Below are positions 34,981 to 43,402 of a stretch of DNA of 64,000 bases, piece by piece; position 1 is the first letter of the stretch, and each line of letters opens with the position of its first letter. Source of the DNA: Bdellovibrionales bacterium RIFOXYC1_FULL_37_79. GTDB lineage: Bacteria; Bdellovibrionota; Bacteriovoracia; Bacteriovoracales; Bacteriovoracaceae. Below the pieces are notes generated by a model. That model made no database searches and had not been told where the DNA came from. It saw only the letters and a list, made by a program, of their open reading frames with translations. The stretch covers positions 1 to 64,000 of the forward strand of contig MEQB01000031.1 of NCBI GenBank assembly GCA_001770015.1, in the 5' to 3' direction. The translations under genes and the position numbers were made by a program.

Positions 34981-36153
34981 ATGCTCTTTAATATTGCGTT
35001 GGTTGCCACCGTGGCACTCATTTTTTACATGCTTTTTGAATTAATTAAAATTCCAGGGATCATCGGAATGATCCTGGCGGGAATATTACTTGGACCTAGT
35101 GGTTTCAATTTTATCCTGCCAGATGTTCTCAAATTCTCTACTGACTTAAGATCAATCGCACTAATCGTTATCCTGATTCGAGTCAGCTTTAGTCTTAAAA
35201 GATCTGAAATGTATCTCATCGGTCCCGTAGCAATTAAAATGGGAATCATTCCCGTCGTAATTGAAGCAAGTTGTATCGCCTTGTTGGCTGTTTATTTTCT
35301 TCACCTGACACCCTTAGTGGCCCTAATAATGGGACTAATTATTTCTTCGGTTTCTCCAGCTATTGTGGTACCTCACATGATGGATCTCAAGGAAAAAATA
35401 AATGGAAGTCAGAAACATATTCCCACCATTCTGTTAGCGGGGGCGGCTCTCGACAATATTTTTGTGATCACCATATTTAATGCCCTCATTCAATTATACC
35501 TGAACCAGAATGAACATATTAGCATTCTCCTTTTGAAGATACCTTTGGGAATATTGCTTGGAGCCATCCTTGGAATTATGCTTGGATATTTATTTATCAA
35601 ATTTTTCAAAAAATATCATGTACGAGATACCAAGAAGGTTATTGTTTTTTTGGCCATTGCGATTGTACTTTTTAAGATTGAAACCATCATTCCCGTTCCT
35701 ACGTCAGGTCTCATTGCAATCATGGCCATGGGATTTATTATTCTTGAAAAATATGAGATTTTGGCCCATCGATTGTCTTTGAAATTTAACAAAGTCTGGG
35801 TAATTGCCGAGATTATTTTATTTGTACTGGTCGGTGCCCAACTAAACCTTAATTCTCTTCTTGGTGTTTGGTCTTTTGGCTTACTTCTTATTTGTCTTGG
35901 ATTAGTTGGTCGCTCACTTGGAATTTTATTATCTTTGCGTGGACAAAAATTAAATTGCACAGAAAATACCTTTTGCGTTATTGCTTTCACTCCCAAAGCC
36001 ACCATTCAAGCAGCACTGGGAGCAATCCCTTTGTCCCTCGGCATCCCTCATGGTGATATGATTCTGGCCATTTCCGTGCTAAGTATCATTGTTACTGCAC
36101 CACTTGGTGCGCTTGGGATAAAATGGTCAAGTAAACGTTTGCTAAAAGCTTAA
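34981..36153 (+). CDS. Cation/proton antiporter (CPA family, Na+/H+ exchanger domain)
   Basis: A 390-residue protein with 11-13 membrane helices. Typical features are the N-terminal GIIGMILAGILLGPSGFN and a mid-protein ILLAGAALDNIF, where Asp in a hydrophobic helix is the likely ion-binding site. It lacks the TrkA/RCK tail of KefB-like proteins. It likely exchanges Na+ or K+ for protons. ATG 34981 follows AAAGGA. Confidence 0.88.
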   Translation: MLFNIALVATVALIFYMLFELIKIPGIIGMILAGILLGPSGFNFILPDVLKFSTDLRSIALIVILIRVSFSLKRSEMYLIGPVAIKMGIIPVVIEASCIALLAVYFLHLTPLVALIMGLIISSVSPAIVVPHMMDLKEKINGSQKHIPTILLAGAALDNIFVITIFNALIQLYLNQNEHISILLLKIPLGILLGAILGIMLGYLFIKFFKKYHVRDTKKVIVFLAIAIVLFKIETIIPVPTSGLIAIMAMGFIILEKYEILAHRLSLKFNKVWVIAEIILFVLVGAQLNLNSLLGVWSFGLLLICLGLVGRSLGILLSLRGQKLNCTENTFCVIAFTPKATIQAALGAIPLSLGIPHGDMILAISVLSIIVTAPLGALGIKWSSKRLLKA

Positions 36154-36244
36154 TCTCCAGGGTTGGTCAATTTATAAATTTGGCACATTCCAAACTTTCC
36201 TATATGATGACCAAGATACCATTACATCACTGGAGAAATATTTT

Positions 36245-36622
36245 ATGAAAATTTGTATTCCTGTAAATGAAAACAATGGAATTAACAGCACCGTATGCGA
36301 ACACTTTGGCTCAGCTGCCTTCTTCATGCTCGTTGATACTGATTCGCTGGCATGTAAATCAATAACCAACACCAACCAACATCACGCCCATGGAATGTGT
36401 CAACCGCTGGCAGTCCTTGCTAGCGAAAAATTTGACGGTATTGTGGTCGGAGGAATCGGTATGGGAGCACTTAATAAATTACAAGCTGCCAATATTAAAG
36501 TTTATAAGACCGAATATGCCACCATCCAGGAAACTGTTAATGCTGTTAAAAATAATAAGTTACAGGAAATGGCGTCCCACATGGCCTGTAGTGGGCATGG
36601 GCATCACGAACACAGAAATTAA
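36245..36622 (+). CDS. NifX/NifB-family iron-molybdenum cluster-binding protein
   Basis: A 125-residue protein of the dinitrogenase iron-molybdenum cofactor family: MKICIPV, VCEHFGSAAFFMLVD and IVVGGIGMGALNKL are its core blocks. Members are found far outside nitrogen fixers as metal-cluster carriers. His/Cys-rich ends (HHAHGMC; CSGHGHHEH) suggest metal binding. No nif genes lie nearby. It overlaps the convergent tag gene by 4 bp. Confidence 0.88.
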   Translation: MKICIPVNENNGINSTVCEHFGSAAFFMLVDTDSLACKSITNTNQHHAHGMCQPLAVLASEKFDGIVVGGIGMGALNKLQAANIKVYKTEYATIQETVNAVKNNKLQEMASHMACSGHGHHEHRN

Positions 36623-37200
36623 GCACAATTTTTAATTTCGTTATATCTAAAACAATCTTTCATATGATCATTCACCATTCCCACTGCCTGCATATGAGCA
36701 TAAATAATAGTTGACCCTAGAAATTTAAATCCTCTTTTCTTAAGATCTGCGCTAAAAGCGTCCGATTCACAAGTTTTTGCGGGTATATTTTTTAAAGTTT
36801 TCCACTCGTTGATAATTGGTCTGCCCCCCACAAATTGCCAGCTATATGAAGCAAAGCTACCAAATTCTTTTTGAATTTTTAAAAATAATTTAGCATTATT
36901 AATTGCCGCTTCAATTTTTAATCTGTTCCTAATAATTCCCGGATTGTTAAGCAAACTCTCTACCTTACTCTTTGAAAACCTCGCCACTTTTTCCGGATTG
37001 AAATCGCTAAAAGCTTTTCGGTAATTTTCTCTTTTATTAAGAACAATGGACCAGCTAAGTCCCGCTTGTGCACTTTCAAGAACTAAAAATTCAAACAATT
37101 TATAATCATCCAAAGTGGGGACCCCCCACTCATGATCGTGATAATCAATCATCAAGGGATCGCTTCCGACCCACTGACATCTTTTCTTTATTGTATCCAC
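36619..37200 (-). CDS. tag: DNA-3-methyladenine glycosylase I
   Basis: A 193-residue base-excision repair enzyme that removes 3-methyladenine. The N-terminus RCQWVGSDP..IDYHDHEWGVP (Cys8, His21) and the C-terminal NDHMKDC supply the Cys/His zinc site, and the LSWSIVLNKRENYRKAF block contains the substrate pocket and HhH region. The length is normal for Tag. Confidence 0.95.
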   Translation of the reverse strand: MDTIKKRCQWVGSDPLMIDYHDHEWGVPTLDDYKLFEFLVLESAQAGLSWSIVLNKRENYRKAFSDFNPEKVARFSKSKVESLLNNPGIIRNRLKIEAAINNAKLFLKIQKEFGSFASYSWQFVGGRPIINEWKTLKNIPAKTCESDAFSADLKKRGFKFLGSTIIYAHMQAVGMVNDHMKDCFRYNEIKNCA

Positions 37201-37258
37201 GACGATTCTCCTGTCTTTCCGTTTCCCCTATCCCGTTGCCGGCCGCCATCACTTTTTG

Positions 37259-37290
37259 AAAAAATCCCCGCAACTTATTTAAGTGCGGGG
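37259..37290 (-). terminator. Intrinsic terminator of the ArsR operon
   Basis: On the minus strand CCCCGCA pairs with TGCGGGG around an inner CTTA/TAAG stem, followed by A and six U (37264-37259). It lies 8 bp after the small Cys-rich gene and before tag. Confidence 0.85.
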
Positions 37291-37297
37291 ACTAACA

Positions 37298-37459
37298 TTA
37301 CTTTTTACGATCAAAAAAATCAGCGACCTTTCTAAAAAGGGATCCCACCTCTTTTTTAGACAGACAACAACACTGAACATCGTTGCAGCATTCTTCTGGT
37401 ATGGTATCTTCTTTTTTTTCTTCTCCACAGCAGCACTTATCATCTTGTTGGTCAGTCAT
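37298..37459 (-). CDS. 53-residue Cys-rich protein in the ArsR operon
   Basis: A short gene from ATG 37459 with a strong AAGGAG site inside the end of arsR. The product has CCC at residues 9-11, CC at 24-25 and CCC at 30-32, plus many Glu/Asp, and ends in a small basic helix (LFRKVADFFDRKK). Clustered cysteines beside a metal-sensing ArsR protein suggest metal or metalloid binding. A terminator follows directly, closing a two-gene operon. Confidence 0.75.
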   Translation of the reverse strand: MTDQQDDKCCCGEEKKEDTIPEECCNDVQCCCLSKKEVGSLFRKVADFFDRKK

Positions 37460-37463
37460 AGTT

Positions 37464-37796
37464 TCACTCCTTGGTTAAGGTACAATTACATGAATCTAGA
37501 TAGTCCGCCAGTTTACGCAAATGAGTCGCAAGCTCTTTGGTATTAATGGAATAAAACACTTCTTTACCTTCTTTACGTGCACTAAGCACCCCTGCTTCTT
37601 TCAAAATAGAAAGATGACGAGAAACAACTGACAAATCCAAATCGCAACAGGTAGATACCCCTTTTACATTAGACTGCTCCTCTCCTTCAAAGGAGCAACA
37701 GCAAATGCGATTAAAAATCGCCATCCGGTTTGCATCTCCAAGCGCTTTAAAAAGAGAAATGTATTTATCCAAATCAAAGGAGGACTTCTTTTTCAT
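37464..37796 (-). CDS. ArsR/SmtB-family metalloregulator
   Basis: A protein of about 110 residues. The winged helix includes LFKALGDANRMAIFNRI, DLDLSVVSRHLSILKEAGV and RKEGKEVFYSI. Cysteines cluster as CCC (about 32-34), CC (about 50-51) and CNC at the end, suitable for binding As(III) or a soft metal. I chose ATG 37796; an in-frame TTG at 37832 would begin inside the operator. Palindromic ATTTGCA sites upstream indicate autoregulation. Confidence 0.9.
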   Translation of the reverse strand: MKKKSSFDLDKYISLFKALGDANRMAIFNRICCCSFEGEEQSNVKGVSTCCDLDLSVVSRHLSILKEAGVLSARKEGKEVFYSINTKELATHLRKLADYLDSCNCTLTKE

Positions 37797-37806
37797 AAAT
37801 AGTATA

Positions 37807-37861
37807 TTTGCATATTTTTGCAAACGTTGCAAGAGATATTTGCATAAAAATGCAAATATCT
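37807..37861. promoter_or_regulatory. ArsR operators (ATTTGCA palindromes)
   Basis: AGATATTTGCAT (37834-37845), spacer AAAA, ATGCAAATATCT (37850-37861) is a perfect 28-bp dyad. A second weaker pair TTTGCA/TGCAAA lies at 37807-37824. Both are directly upstream of the ArsR gene, the expected place for an autoregulatory operator. Confidence 0.75.
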
Positions 37862-37914
37862 ATCAAAGCAAGTAGCATATAGACGTATTTTATACAACAA
37901 TATATAACAATAAC

Positions 37915-39780
37915 ATGCTTACTCTTGGTAAAAAAATATTACTCTTTCTCCTCCTGCTAATAGCCGGGATATGGGCATTAATTTTCATTAATTTGAACAC
38001 CATTTCAGAGCATGTCATTAAGACAAACTTAAAGCGAAGGGGGATCAACCAACTCGATTTTAAAATCAAAAAAATTTCCCTGCATCATCTTATCATTGAA
38101 AATCTCACATGGGACAAATACTGCTTAAAAATTCAAAAGATCAACCATAACTTTTCTATTAGTAAACTCCTAAACCATCAATACGGTGAATTATCGGCTG
38201 AAAATATTAATAGCTGCTATACCCACCAAAGTGCAAACCACAACCAGACAACACCGCTCACTCTTCCCTTGGTTTTTCCGTTTTTAAAAAACATCAACTT
38301 TGAAAGAATTGGTATCAAAAATTTAAAAAATACTTTGCACACCGGTAATACCCCTCTAGAGACAACCCTTGATCTGGAGTATGTATCCCATCCCAATGCC
38401 AAAGAAATTAATCTTCAGGTAAGGCTGATGAAAAATTCGGTCACTGCTGATTTCACACTCAAAAGTTTTTTTTCTAACCAAACCGAAAAAATTCACATAC
38501 CCTATCTCAAACTCCAAGCTTCAGATAAAATTAAAATTATCGCACATAATATTCAGTATTCTACCGCACCAAATGAGAAGAATTTTACATTCGCCTGTAA
38601 CCTGGATAAATTATCCTTCAATCACTACACCCTTAAAGATATTTTAATAATAAACAATATTATTAATCTGCCTAACAATCAACACCAAGGAAAACTTACC
38701 ATCAAACAGATGGAAGACCAGAAATCTGGTATCCGCAATTTAAACCTGGAAAGCACTTACAATCTGGATAATCAACTGATCTCATTTAACGCCAATATAG
38801 CTCCAATAAATAAACTTTTTACACTAAATATCCTGGGTAAATACGACTTGGATAAAAAAAATGGGCGTTTGACCCTGCTTATCCCCCCGGCAAAGGTTGA
38901 TAATATAACAAGCATTGGGTTTTTTTTTCCAATCAGTCAACCTGCCGAACTTAAATCTTTAATTTTCAATTTTGATCTCAAGGGTAAAATTGAGATCAAG
39001 AATAATATTGCCAAACCATTCTTAACACTTGGTTTGACTGATCTTTCTTTGGCGCATAATCAAATAAACCTTCAAGGTGTCCAAACATTATTAAAACTTC
39101 GCAGTTTTTCACCACCCGAGATCAGCGGTGAGATCAAAGCCCCCATACTGGACGGACCTATCCCTATTAGAAATTTTCAAACCAGTTTTGCACTTCACAA
39201 CAATCAGATTGACTTAAGCCGGTTAAGTTTCAGTCTTTGGGAAGGTATATTTAAATTGACTCCTATGGTTTTTACCCCCCTTAAAAAAACCCTAACTTCC
39301 ACCGAACTTAGTTTTTCCTCACTTGACCTCGCACAGGTCTTTGCCTTTCTGGATAAACCGAATCTGAAAGGAACTGGCAAAATTGGCGGAAAGCTCCCGA
39401 TTACATTCAAGCATTTTCTTCCCCTCATTACTGATGGTCACCTTTATTCAGAAGGAAGTGGCAATCTAAAGCTTCAACTTACCTCAGAAACCAAACAGGC
39501 CATGGGTAAAAATCAATACATCAACATTCTCACTGACTATCTGGATAATTTAAATTACAGCAAAATCAACCTTGATTTATCTACTAACGATAAACTTGAC
39601 ATAAAGTCTCAGATAAAAATTTTTGGCACCAACCCTATGATTCAAAATAAATATCAGGGACGCCCGCTGGATTTTAAGATGACTTTGAATTTCAATATTG
39701 TTAAGATGTTACAAAGTCAGGGAGCGTCCTTACAGCTACCCGAAAAAATTGAAAAGCTTTTTTTAAAAGATGGAAATTAA
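37915..39780 (+). CDS. ydbH: YdbH-like intermembrane bridge protein
   Basis: A 621-residue AsmA-like protein with one N-terminal membrane anchor (about 6-26), followed by a long beta-rich periplasmic part. Family knowledge: YdbH forms a hydrophobic groove carrying phospholipids to the outer membrane together with the lipoprotein YnbE and the chaperone YdbL. Both partners follow directly here, which secures the call. It is shorter than the E. coli protein (about 880), implying a shorter bridge or a trimmed core. Confidence 0.85.
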   Translation: MLTLGKKILLFLLLLIAGIWALIFINLNTISEHVIKTNLKRRGINQLDFKIKKISLHHLIIENLTWDKYCLKIQKINHNFSISKLLNHQYGELSAENINSCYTHQSANHNQTTPLTLPLVFPFLKNINFERIGIKNLKNTLHTGNTPLETTLDLEYVSHPNAKEINLQVRLMKNSVTADFTLKSFFSNQTEKIHIPYLKLQASDKIKIIAHNIQYSTAPNEKNFTFACNLDKLSFNHYTLKDILIINNIINLPNNQHQGKLTIKQMEDQKSGIRNLNLESTYNLDNQLISFNANIAPINKLFTLNILGKYDLDKKNGRLTLLIPPAKVDNITSIGFFFPISQPAELKSLIFNFDLKGKIEIKNNIAKPFLTLGLTDLSLAHNQINLQGVQTLLKLRSFSPPEISGEIKAPILDGPIPIRNFQTSFALHNNQIDLSRLSFSLWEGIFKLTPMVFTPLKKTLTSTELSFSSLDLAQVFAFLDKPNLKGTGKIGGKLPITFKHFLPLITDGHLYSEGSGNLKLQLTSETKQAMGKNQYINILTDYLDNLNYSKINLDLSTNDKLDIKSQIKIFGTNPMIQNKYQGRPLDFKMTLNFNIVKMLQSQGASLQLPEKIEKLFLKDGN

Positions 39781-39781
39781 A

Positions 39782-39970
39782 ATGAAAGTTATCACAATTA
39801 ATTTATTCCTCCTTATGTTTATTCTTTCATCATGTGCGCCAACCGTCAGAGTTGAAGCTCCCGACAAACCCATCGAAATCAATCTTAATGTCAATATCGA
39901 ACACAATGTTAAAATCCAGATGGATAAACAACTTGATAACTTAATGAAAAACCAGAAAGATATTTTTTAA
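39782..39970 (+). CDS. ynbE: YnbE-like outer-membrane lipoprotein
   Basis: A 62-residue lipoprotein: MKVITINLFLLMFILSSC with lipobox LSSC, then PDKPIEINLNVNIEHNVKIQ and ending KNQKDIF, very close to YnbE of E. coli. It is thought to complete the beta-groove of YdbH at the outer membrane. I chose ATG 39782 with GGA eight bases before; the longer frame from 39770 overlaps ydbH. Confidence 0.9.
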   Translation: MKVITINLFLLMFILSSCAPTVRVEAPDKPIEINLNVNIEHNVKIQMDKQLDNLMKNQKDIF

Positions 39971-39986
39971 TATTTAGGAGCAAGGC

Positions 39987-40265
39987 ATGAAAACCTCTCT
40001 ACTCGTTTTATTTTTACTTTTTTCCTCTTCGCTTTTCGCTTTTGACCTTGAGACCGCCAGGAGTCAAAATAAGGTGTGCGAAGAACCCACCGGCTATTTA
40101 AAAACACTTGATCCTGCTATCCAGGCAGATGTCGATGATATTAACGCCAAAAGGAAACAAAAATACCAAGAAGTGGCAACAGCGGCGAAACCTCAGCAGG
40201 AACTGTCTGTTGCAGCGGCCTTGATGGGTAAAAAGCTGGTAGATAAATACGGCGCCTGTAAATAG
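39987..40265 (+). CDS. ydbL: YdbL-like periplasmic chaperone (DUF1318)
   Basis: A 92-residue protein with signal peptide (MKTSLLVLFLLFSSSLFA) and the DUF1318 core DVDDINAKRKQKYQEVA followed by VAAALMGKKLVDK. Family knowledge: it keeps YnbE from misassembling so that it can dock on YdbH. Third gene of the ydbH operon, 16 bp after ynbE. Confidence 0.88.
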   Translation: MKTSLLVLFLLFSSSLFAFDLETARSQNKVCEEPTGYLKTLDPAIQADVDDINAKRKQKYQEVATAAKPQQELSVAAALMGKKLVDKYGACK

Positions 40266-40360
40266 CCTGGTTGGTATCCAAGCAACACCTCGTATTATCA
40301 TTGACACTCTAGAGTTTAAAAATGACTATGTAATCATTAAAAATTAATTAAGGAGAGCAT

Positions 40361-41182
40361 ATGACCGAATTTGAAAAAATGATTAATAATTTATTTTCCT
40401 CCAACCCTTTTTTCAAAGGCGTATCTTTTTTTGTAATTTTTCTAGTGGTGATTGCTTTTTTAACCTCCTACTATATTGTGGAACCAGGCCATCGCGGAGT
40501 TATGGTCACGCTTGGTTCAGTTTCAACTGATTTTAAAAACGAAGGTTTAGGTTTTAAACCACCACTTATTTCCAAAGTAATTCAAATTCCTGTTAAACAA
40601 ATCACTCAAAATTTTAATGCCGAATGCTATTCGTCTGACCTTCAACAAATAAATATAACAATTGCTACACTGTATCGAATTCCAGAAATCTCGGTTGTCA
40701 CTCTTTACCGTCAGTATGCCGGTAATGCTTTTGAAGCCTTGATTGAACCAAGGGTGCAAGAGGCCATCAAAGAAGCGGTCGCCTTGGAAAGTGCAGAAAG
40801 TATCGTCACCAAAAGAGAACAGATCAAAACCAAGGCCCTGGAAATAGCTAGAAAAAAAATCGGTAATATTTTAATTTTAGAAGACCTGGTTATTAAAAAT
40901 ATCAATCTCTCAAAAGAATTAGAAAGTGCCATCGAACAAAAAATGGTGCAAGAACAAGAAGCCGCCAAGGCCAAATTCACCCAGCAAAAAGCAGAAATTG
41001 AAGCCACCACGGCCATCATCAGGGCAAAAGGCGAAGCTGAAGCTATTACCATCCGGGGCCGGTCTATCCGAGAAAATCCTGCAGTTATTGACCTTCAACT
41101 AATTGAAAAATGGAATGGAGTCACTCCCTTAGTAGTCGGTAGTGGAAAAGGGGCCAATATCTTGCTCCCATTAAAGCAGTAA
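40361..41182 (+). CDS. SPFH/prohibitin-family membrane protein
   Basis: A 273-residue protein with one membrane helix (about 20-43), an SPFH core starting EPGHRGVMVTLGSV, and a long helical tail rich in Ala/Glu (EQEAAKAKFTQQKAEIEA, AKGEAEAITIRG). Prohibitin-like proteins form large rings at the inner membrane that shield or modulate FtsH-type proteases. ATG 40361 follows AAGGAGA. Confidence 0.92.
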   Translation: MTEFEKMINNLFSSNPFFKGVSFFVIFLVVIAFLTSYYIVEPGHRGVMVTLGSVSTDFKNEGLGFKPPLISKVIQIPVKQITQNFNAECYSSDLQQINITIATLYRIPEISVVTLYRQYAGNAFEALIEPRVQEAIKEAVALESAESIVTKREQIKTKALEIARKKIGNILILEDLVIKNINLSKELESAIEQKMVQEQEAAKAKFTQQKAEIEATTAIIRAKGEAEAITIRGRSIRENPAVIDLQLIEKWNGVTPLVVGSGKGANILLPLKQ

Positions 41183-41282
41183 AATTTACAGGCTATTTGT
41201 CGAGACGATTTTGGCCGTGCTACATCACCATCACCTACCAATTAAGATGGGTCATGATTGAATTTTACAAGGAGCCACCAAC

Positions 41283-41555
41283 ATGAAAACATTATTTGCA
41301 CTTTTATCTTTAACCTTCACACTAAATTCATTTGCTATAGTTATGTTGACTGAAGATGATGTTATGACTAGGCTTTCCGCCGACAAGGTCATTCAAATCT
41401 CTAAATTAGCCGCCGCTGAGATTAAGGACAACGCTTGCTCTCAGATATTTGAAAGCAAATCTACCAGGGCGTTTGTTGTAAAAATTGGTAATCAAGCATC
41501 CCTGTATGCCACTCTTGAAAGATTGGACCAACTGGAATTTTGCAGAGATCTCTAA
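41283..41555 (+). CDS. Small secreted hypothetical protein
   Basis: A 90-residue protein with signal peptide MKTLFALLSLTFTLNSFA; two Cys (DNACSQIF and EFCRDL) may form a disulfide. It is helical, with no known motif. It has its own terminator. A good ribosome site (AAGGAG) precedes ATG. Confidence 0.7.
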   Translation: MKTLFALLSLTFTLNSFAIVMLTEDDVMTRLSADKVIQISKLAAAEIKDNACSQIFESKSTRAFVVKIGNQASLYATLERLDQLEFCRDL

Positions 41556-41576
41556 TTATAAAGTATTACTAAACCG

Positions 41577-41610
41577 GCCTGGATTAAATTAAAAAAAATT
41601 TAATCCAGGC
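41577..41610 (+). terminator. Strong hairpin terminator after the 41283 gene
   Basis: GCCTGGATTAAATT (41577-41590) pairs perfectly with AATTTAATCCAGGC (41597-41610) over a loop of six A, followed by AAAAATTTTTC. The 14-bp stem with a nearby U tract fits an intrinsic terminator. Confidence 0.8.
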
Positions 41611-41707
41611 AAAAATTTTTCTTTCATTTACTAGCAGAAAACATTTTCATCATTTCAAAAAATAACATAAACTTATATTTTATCAATAAATTCCAAGAAG
41701 AATCTGC

Positions 41708-43402
41708 ATGAATTGGTTTTTCAAACGATGGTATTACGCTGGGATATTCCTTGTATTAGCACTTGCTTACTCCCACCACCATTTATCAAAAAAGAATGTC
41801 GAATACATCAACAATACCATCAAAGAGCAATTAAAGGCCCGACAATTATTTGAAACCGGACAAAACATCCGGCAAGGACATTCACTTTTTCTAGCGGCCA
41901 TAACATTGCGAGATGACAACCTTTTGGAAAAGTCAGCCGCACTAATAGCAAACGAAATAAAAAATAACTCGAAAAGCTCCTTTGATACTCAACTTACCAA
42001 TGAATTTGAAAAGGTTATCAAACAAACCAAACTGCTCCAACAGACCAACTTCAATCAAATTACTCAAAAAAAGATTGCCGAATTATCTGATCAGATCGAG
42101 ACGTTTCATTCACGGCTGGTAAAAAATGAACAGGCAACATGGGATGCCATTATAAAAAATACTTTATCCCTTTTAAAAGCCCAGGAAACCAGTAATCACA
42201 CATTAAAGTATTCATTGATACTTTTGGCCATTTTCATCCTGGCGCTATTAATAATGGCCACCATGAAAGAAAAAATTCAAACCCAGTATCAAAACAAATC
42301 TCTGCTTCAAGAATCATTATTTAAATCCCTAACAGACAGTGTAATCCATTGCCAGCGAAATGGAGAAATCATTTCCATTAACCGGAGTGCCCAAGCTATT
42401 TTAAAACAAAAACAAGCAGCTCTAACTCACCAAAAGATTCAGGATTTATTTCCCCAACTTTTTGATAAATATGGCATCACTTACACAAAAAACGATAATC
42501 CTTTATTAAATGGACTGGAGGGACAGGAGATTCATAAACAGACCGTAGGATGTTTTATCAATTTAAATTTTCTTTGGCTCTCCCTCAACATACATCCGGT
42601 ATATAAAAGCAATAAAAATGAATTTGAATCAGTACTTATTTCCTTTGTCGATTTAACAGAACAAATTAAGGCATTGAATTTGATTTCCGACCAACAAAAA
42701 AGTTTGCAAGAAACATCTAAGATGTCCTCCCTGGGAGTCATGGCCGCATGTATTGCCCACGAAATCAATAACCCCTTAAGTGTGCTTAAAATACATGCAG
42801 AAATGATAAAGCTTCATGCGACATCTGAATCAATAAACCACGAATCCTTGATAGATTCTGCCCAAAAAATAAATGATACCATTACTCGCATTGGCAAAAT
42901 CATTAACGGAGTCAAGATGCACTCCCGGGACACCTCCAGTGATCCTTTTCAGCGATGTAATATCAAGGAAATTATTGACGACACTCTGGAATTTTCCCAT
43001 TACAAAATCTTAAAAGAAAATGTGAATGTCACTATCAAGGAAGCAATGGTCCTGGAGATAGACTGTATCCCCTCCCAAATTTCACAAGTACTGGTCAATT
43101 TAATTAAAAACTCTATTGATGCTATCAGGGATCTAAATGAAAAATGGATAGAAATTGAAATTGATAAAAATGATCAATCACTTATGCTAAAATTAACCGA
43201 CAGCGGAACAGGTATCCCTCTTGAAATTCAAACCAATATTTTTAACCCCTTTTTCACTACCAAAAAGGCCGGGCAAGGAACCGGACTGGGTCTGGCGATT
43301 TCCAAAGGCATAATTGATAAACATCACGGCCGACTATATATTGACAATAAAAGTCCCAATACCAGGTTCGTTATAGAGTTACCTCTACGCTTAATCCCTT
43401 GA
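41708..43402 (+). CDS. Membrane sensor histidine kinase (NtrB-like core)
   Basis: A 564-residue kinase. Two membrane helices (about 8-24 and 164-184) enclose a periplasmic helical sensor of about 140 residues; a PAS-like domain follows (about 200-320). The phospho-His is His351 in AHEINNPL. The ATPase has QVLVNLIKNSIDAI (N box), DSGTGIP (G1) and GQGTGLGLAISKGI (G2). No response regulator is adjacent, so the partner lies elsewhere. It overlaps the convergent propeller gene by 12 bp. Confidence 0.93.
   Translation: MNWFFKRWYYAGIFLVLALAYSHHHLSKKNVEYINNTIKEQLKARQLFETGQNIRQGHSLFLAAITLRDDNLLEKSAALIANEIKNNSKSSFDTQLTNEFEKVIKQTKLLQQTNFNQITQKKIAELSDQIETFHSRLVKNEQATWDAIIKNTLSLLKAQETSNHTLKYSLILLAIFILALLIMATMKEKIQTQYQNKSLLQESLFKSLTDSVIHCQRNGEIISINRSAQAILKQKQAALTHQKIQDLFPQLFDKYGITYTKNDNPLLNGLEGQEIHKQTVGCFINLNFLWLSLNIHPVYKSNKNEFESVLISFVDLTEQIKALNLISDQQKSLQETSKMSSLGVMAACIAHEINNPLSVLKIHAEMIKLHATSESINHESLIDSAQKINDTITRIGKIINGVKMHSRDTSSDPFQRCNIKEIIDDTLEFSHYKILKENVNVTIKEAMVLEIDCIPSQISQVLVNLIKNSIDAIRDLNEKWIEIEIDKNDQSLMLKLTDSGTGIPLEIQTNIFNPFFTTKKAGQGTGLGLAISKGIIDKHHGRLYIDNKSPNTRFVIELPLRLIP

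Noticed and set aside
36245-36622. Evidence for nitrogen fixation
   Set aside because: The NifX-like family is widespread in non-fixing bacteria and no nif structural genes are present in the window.
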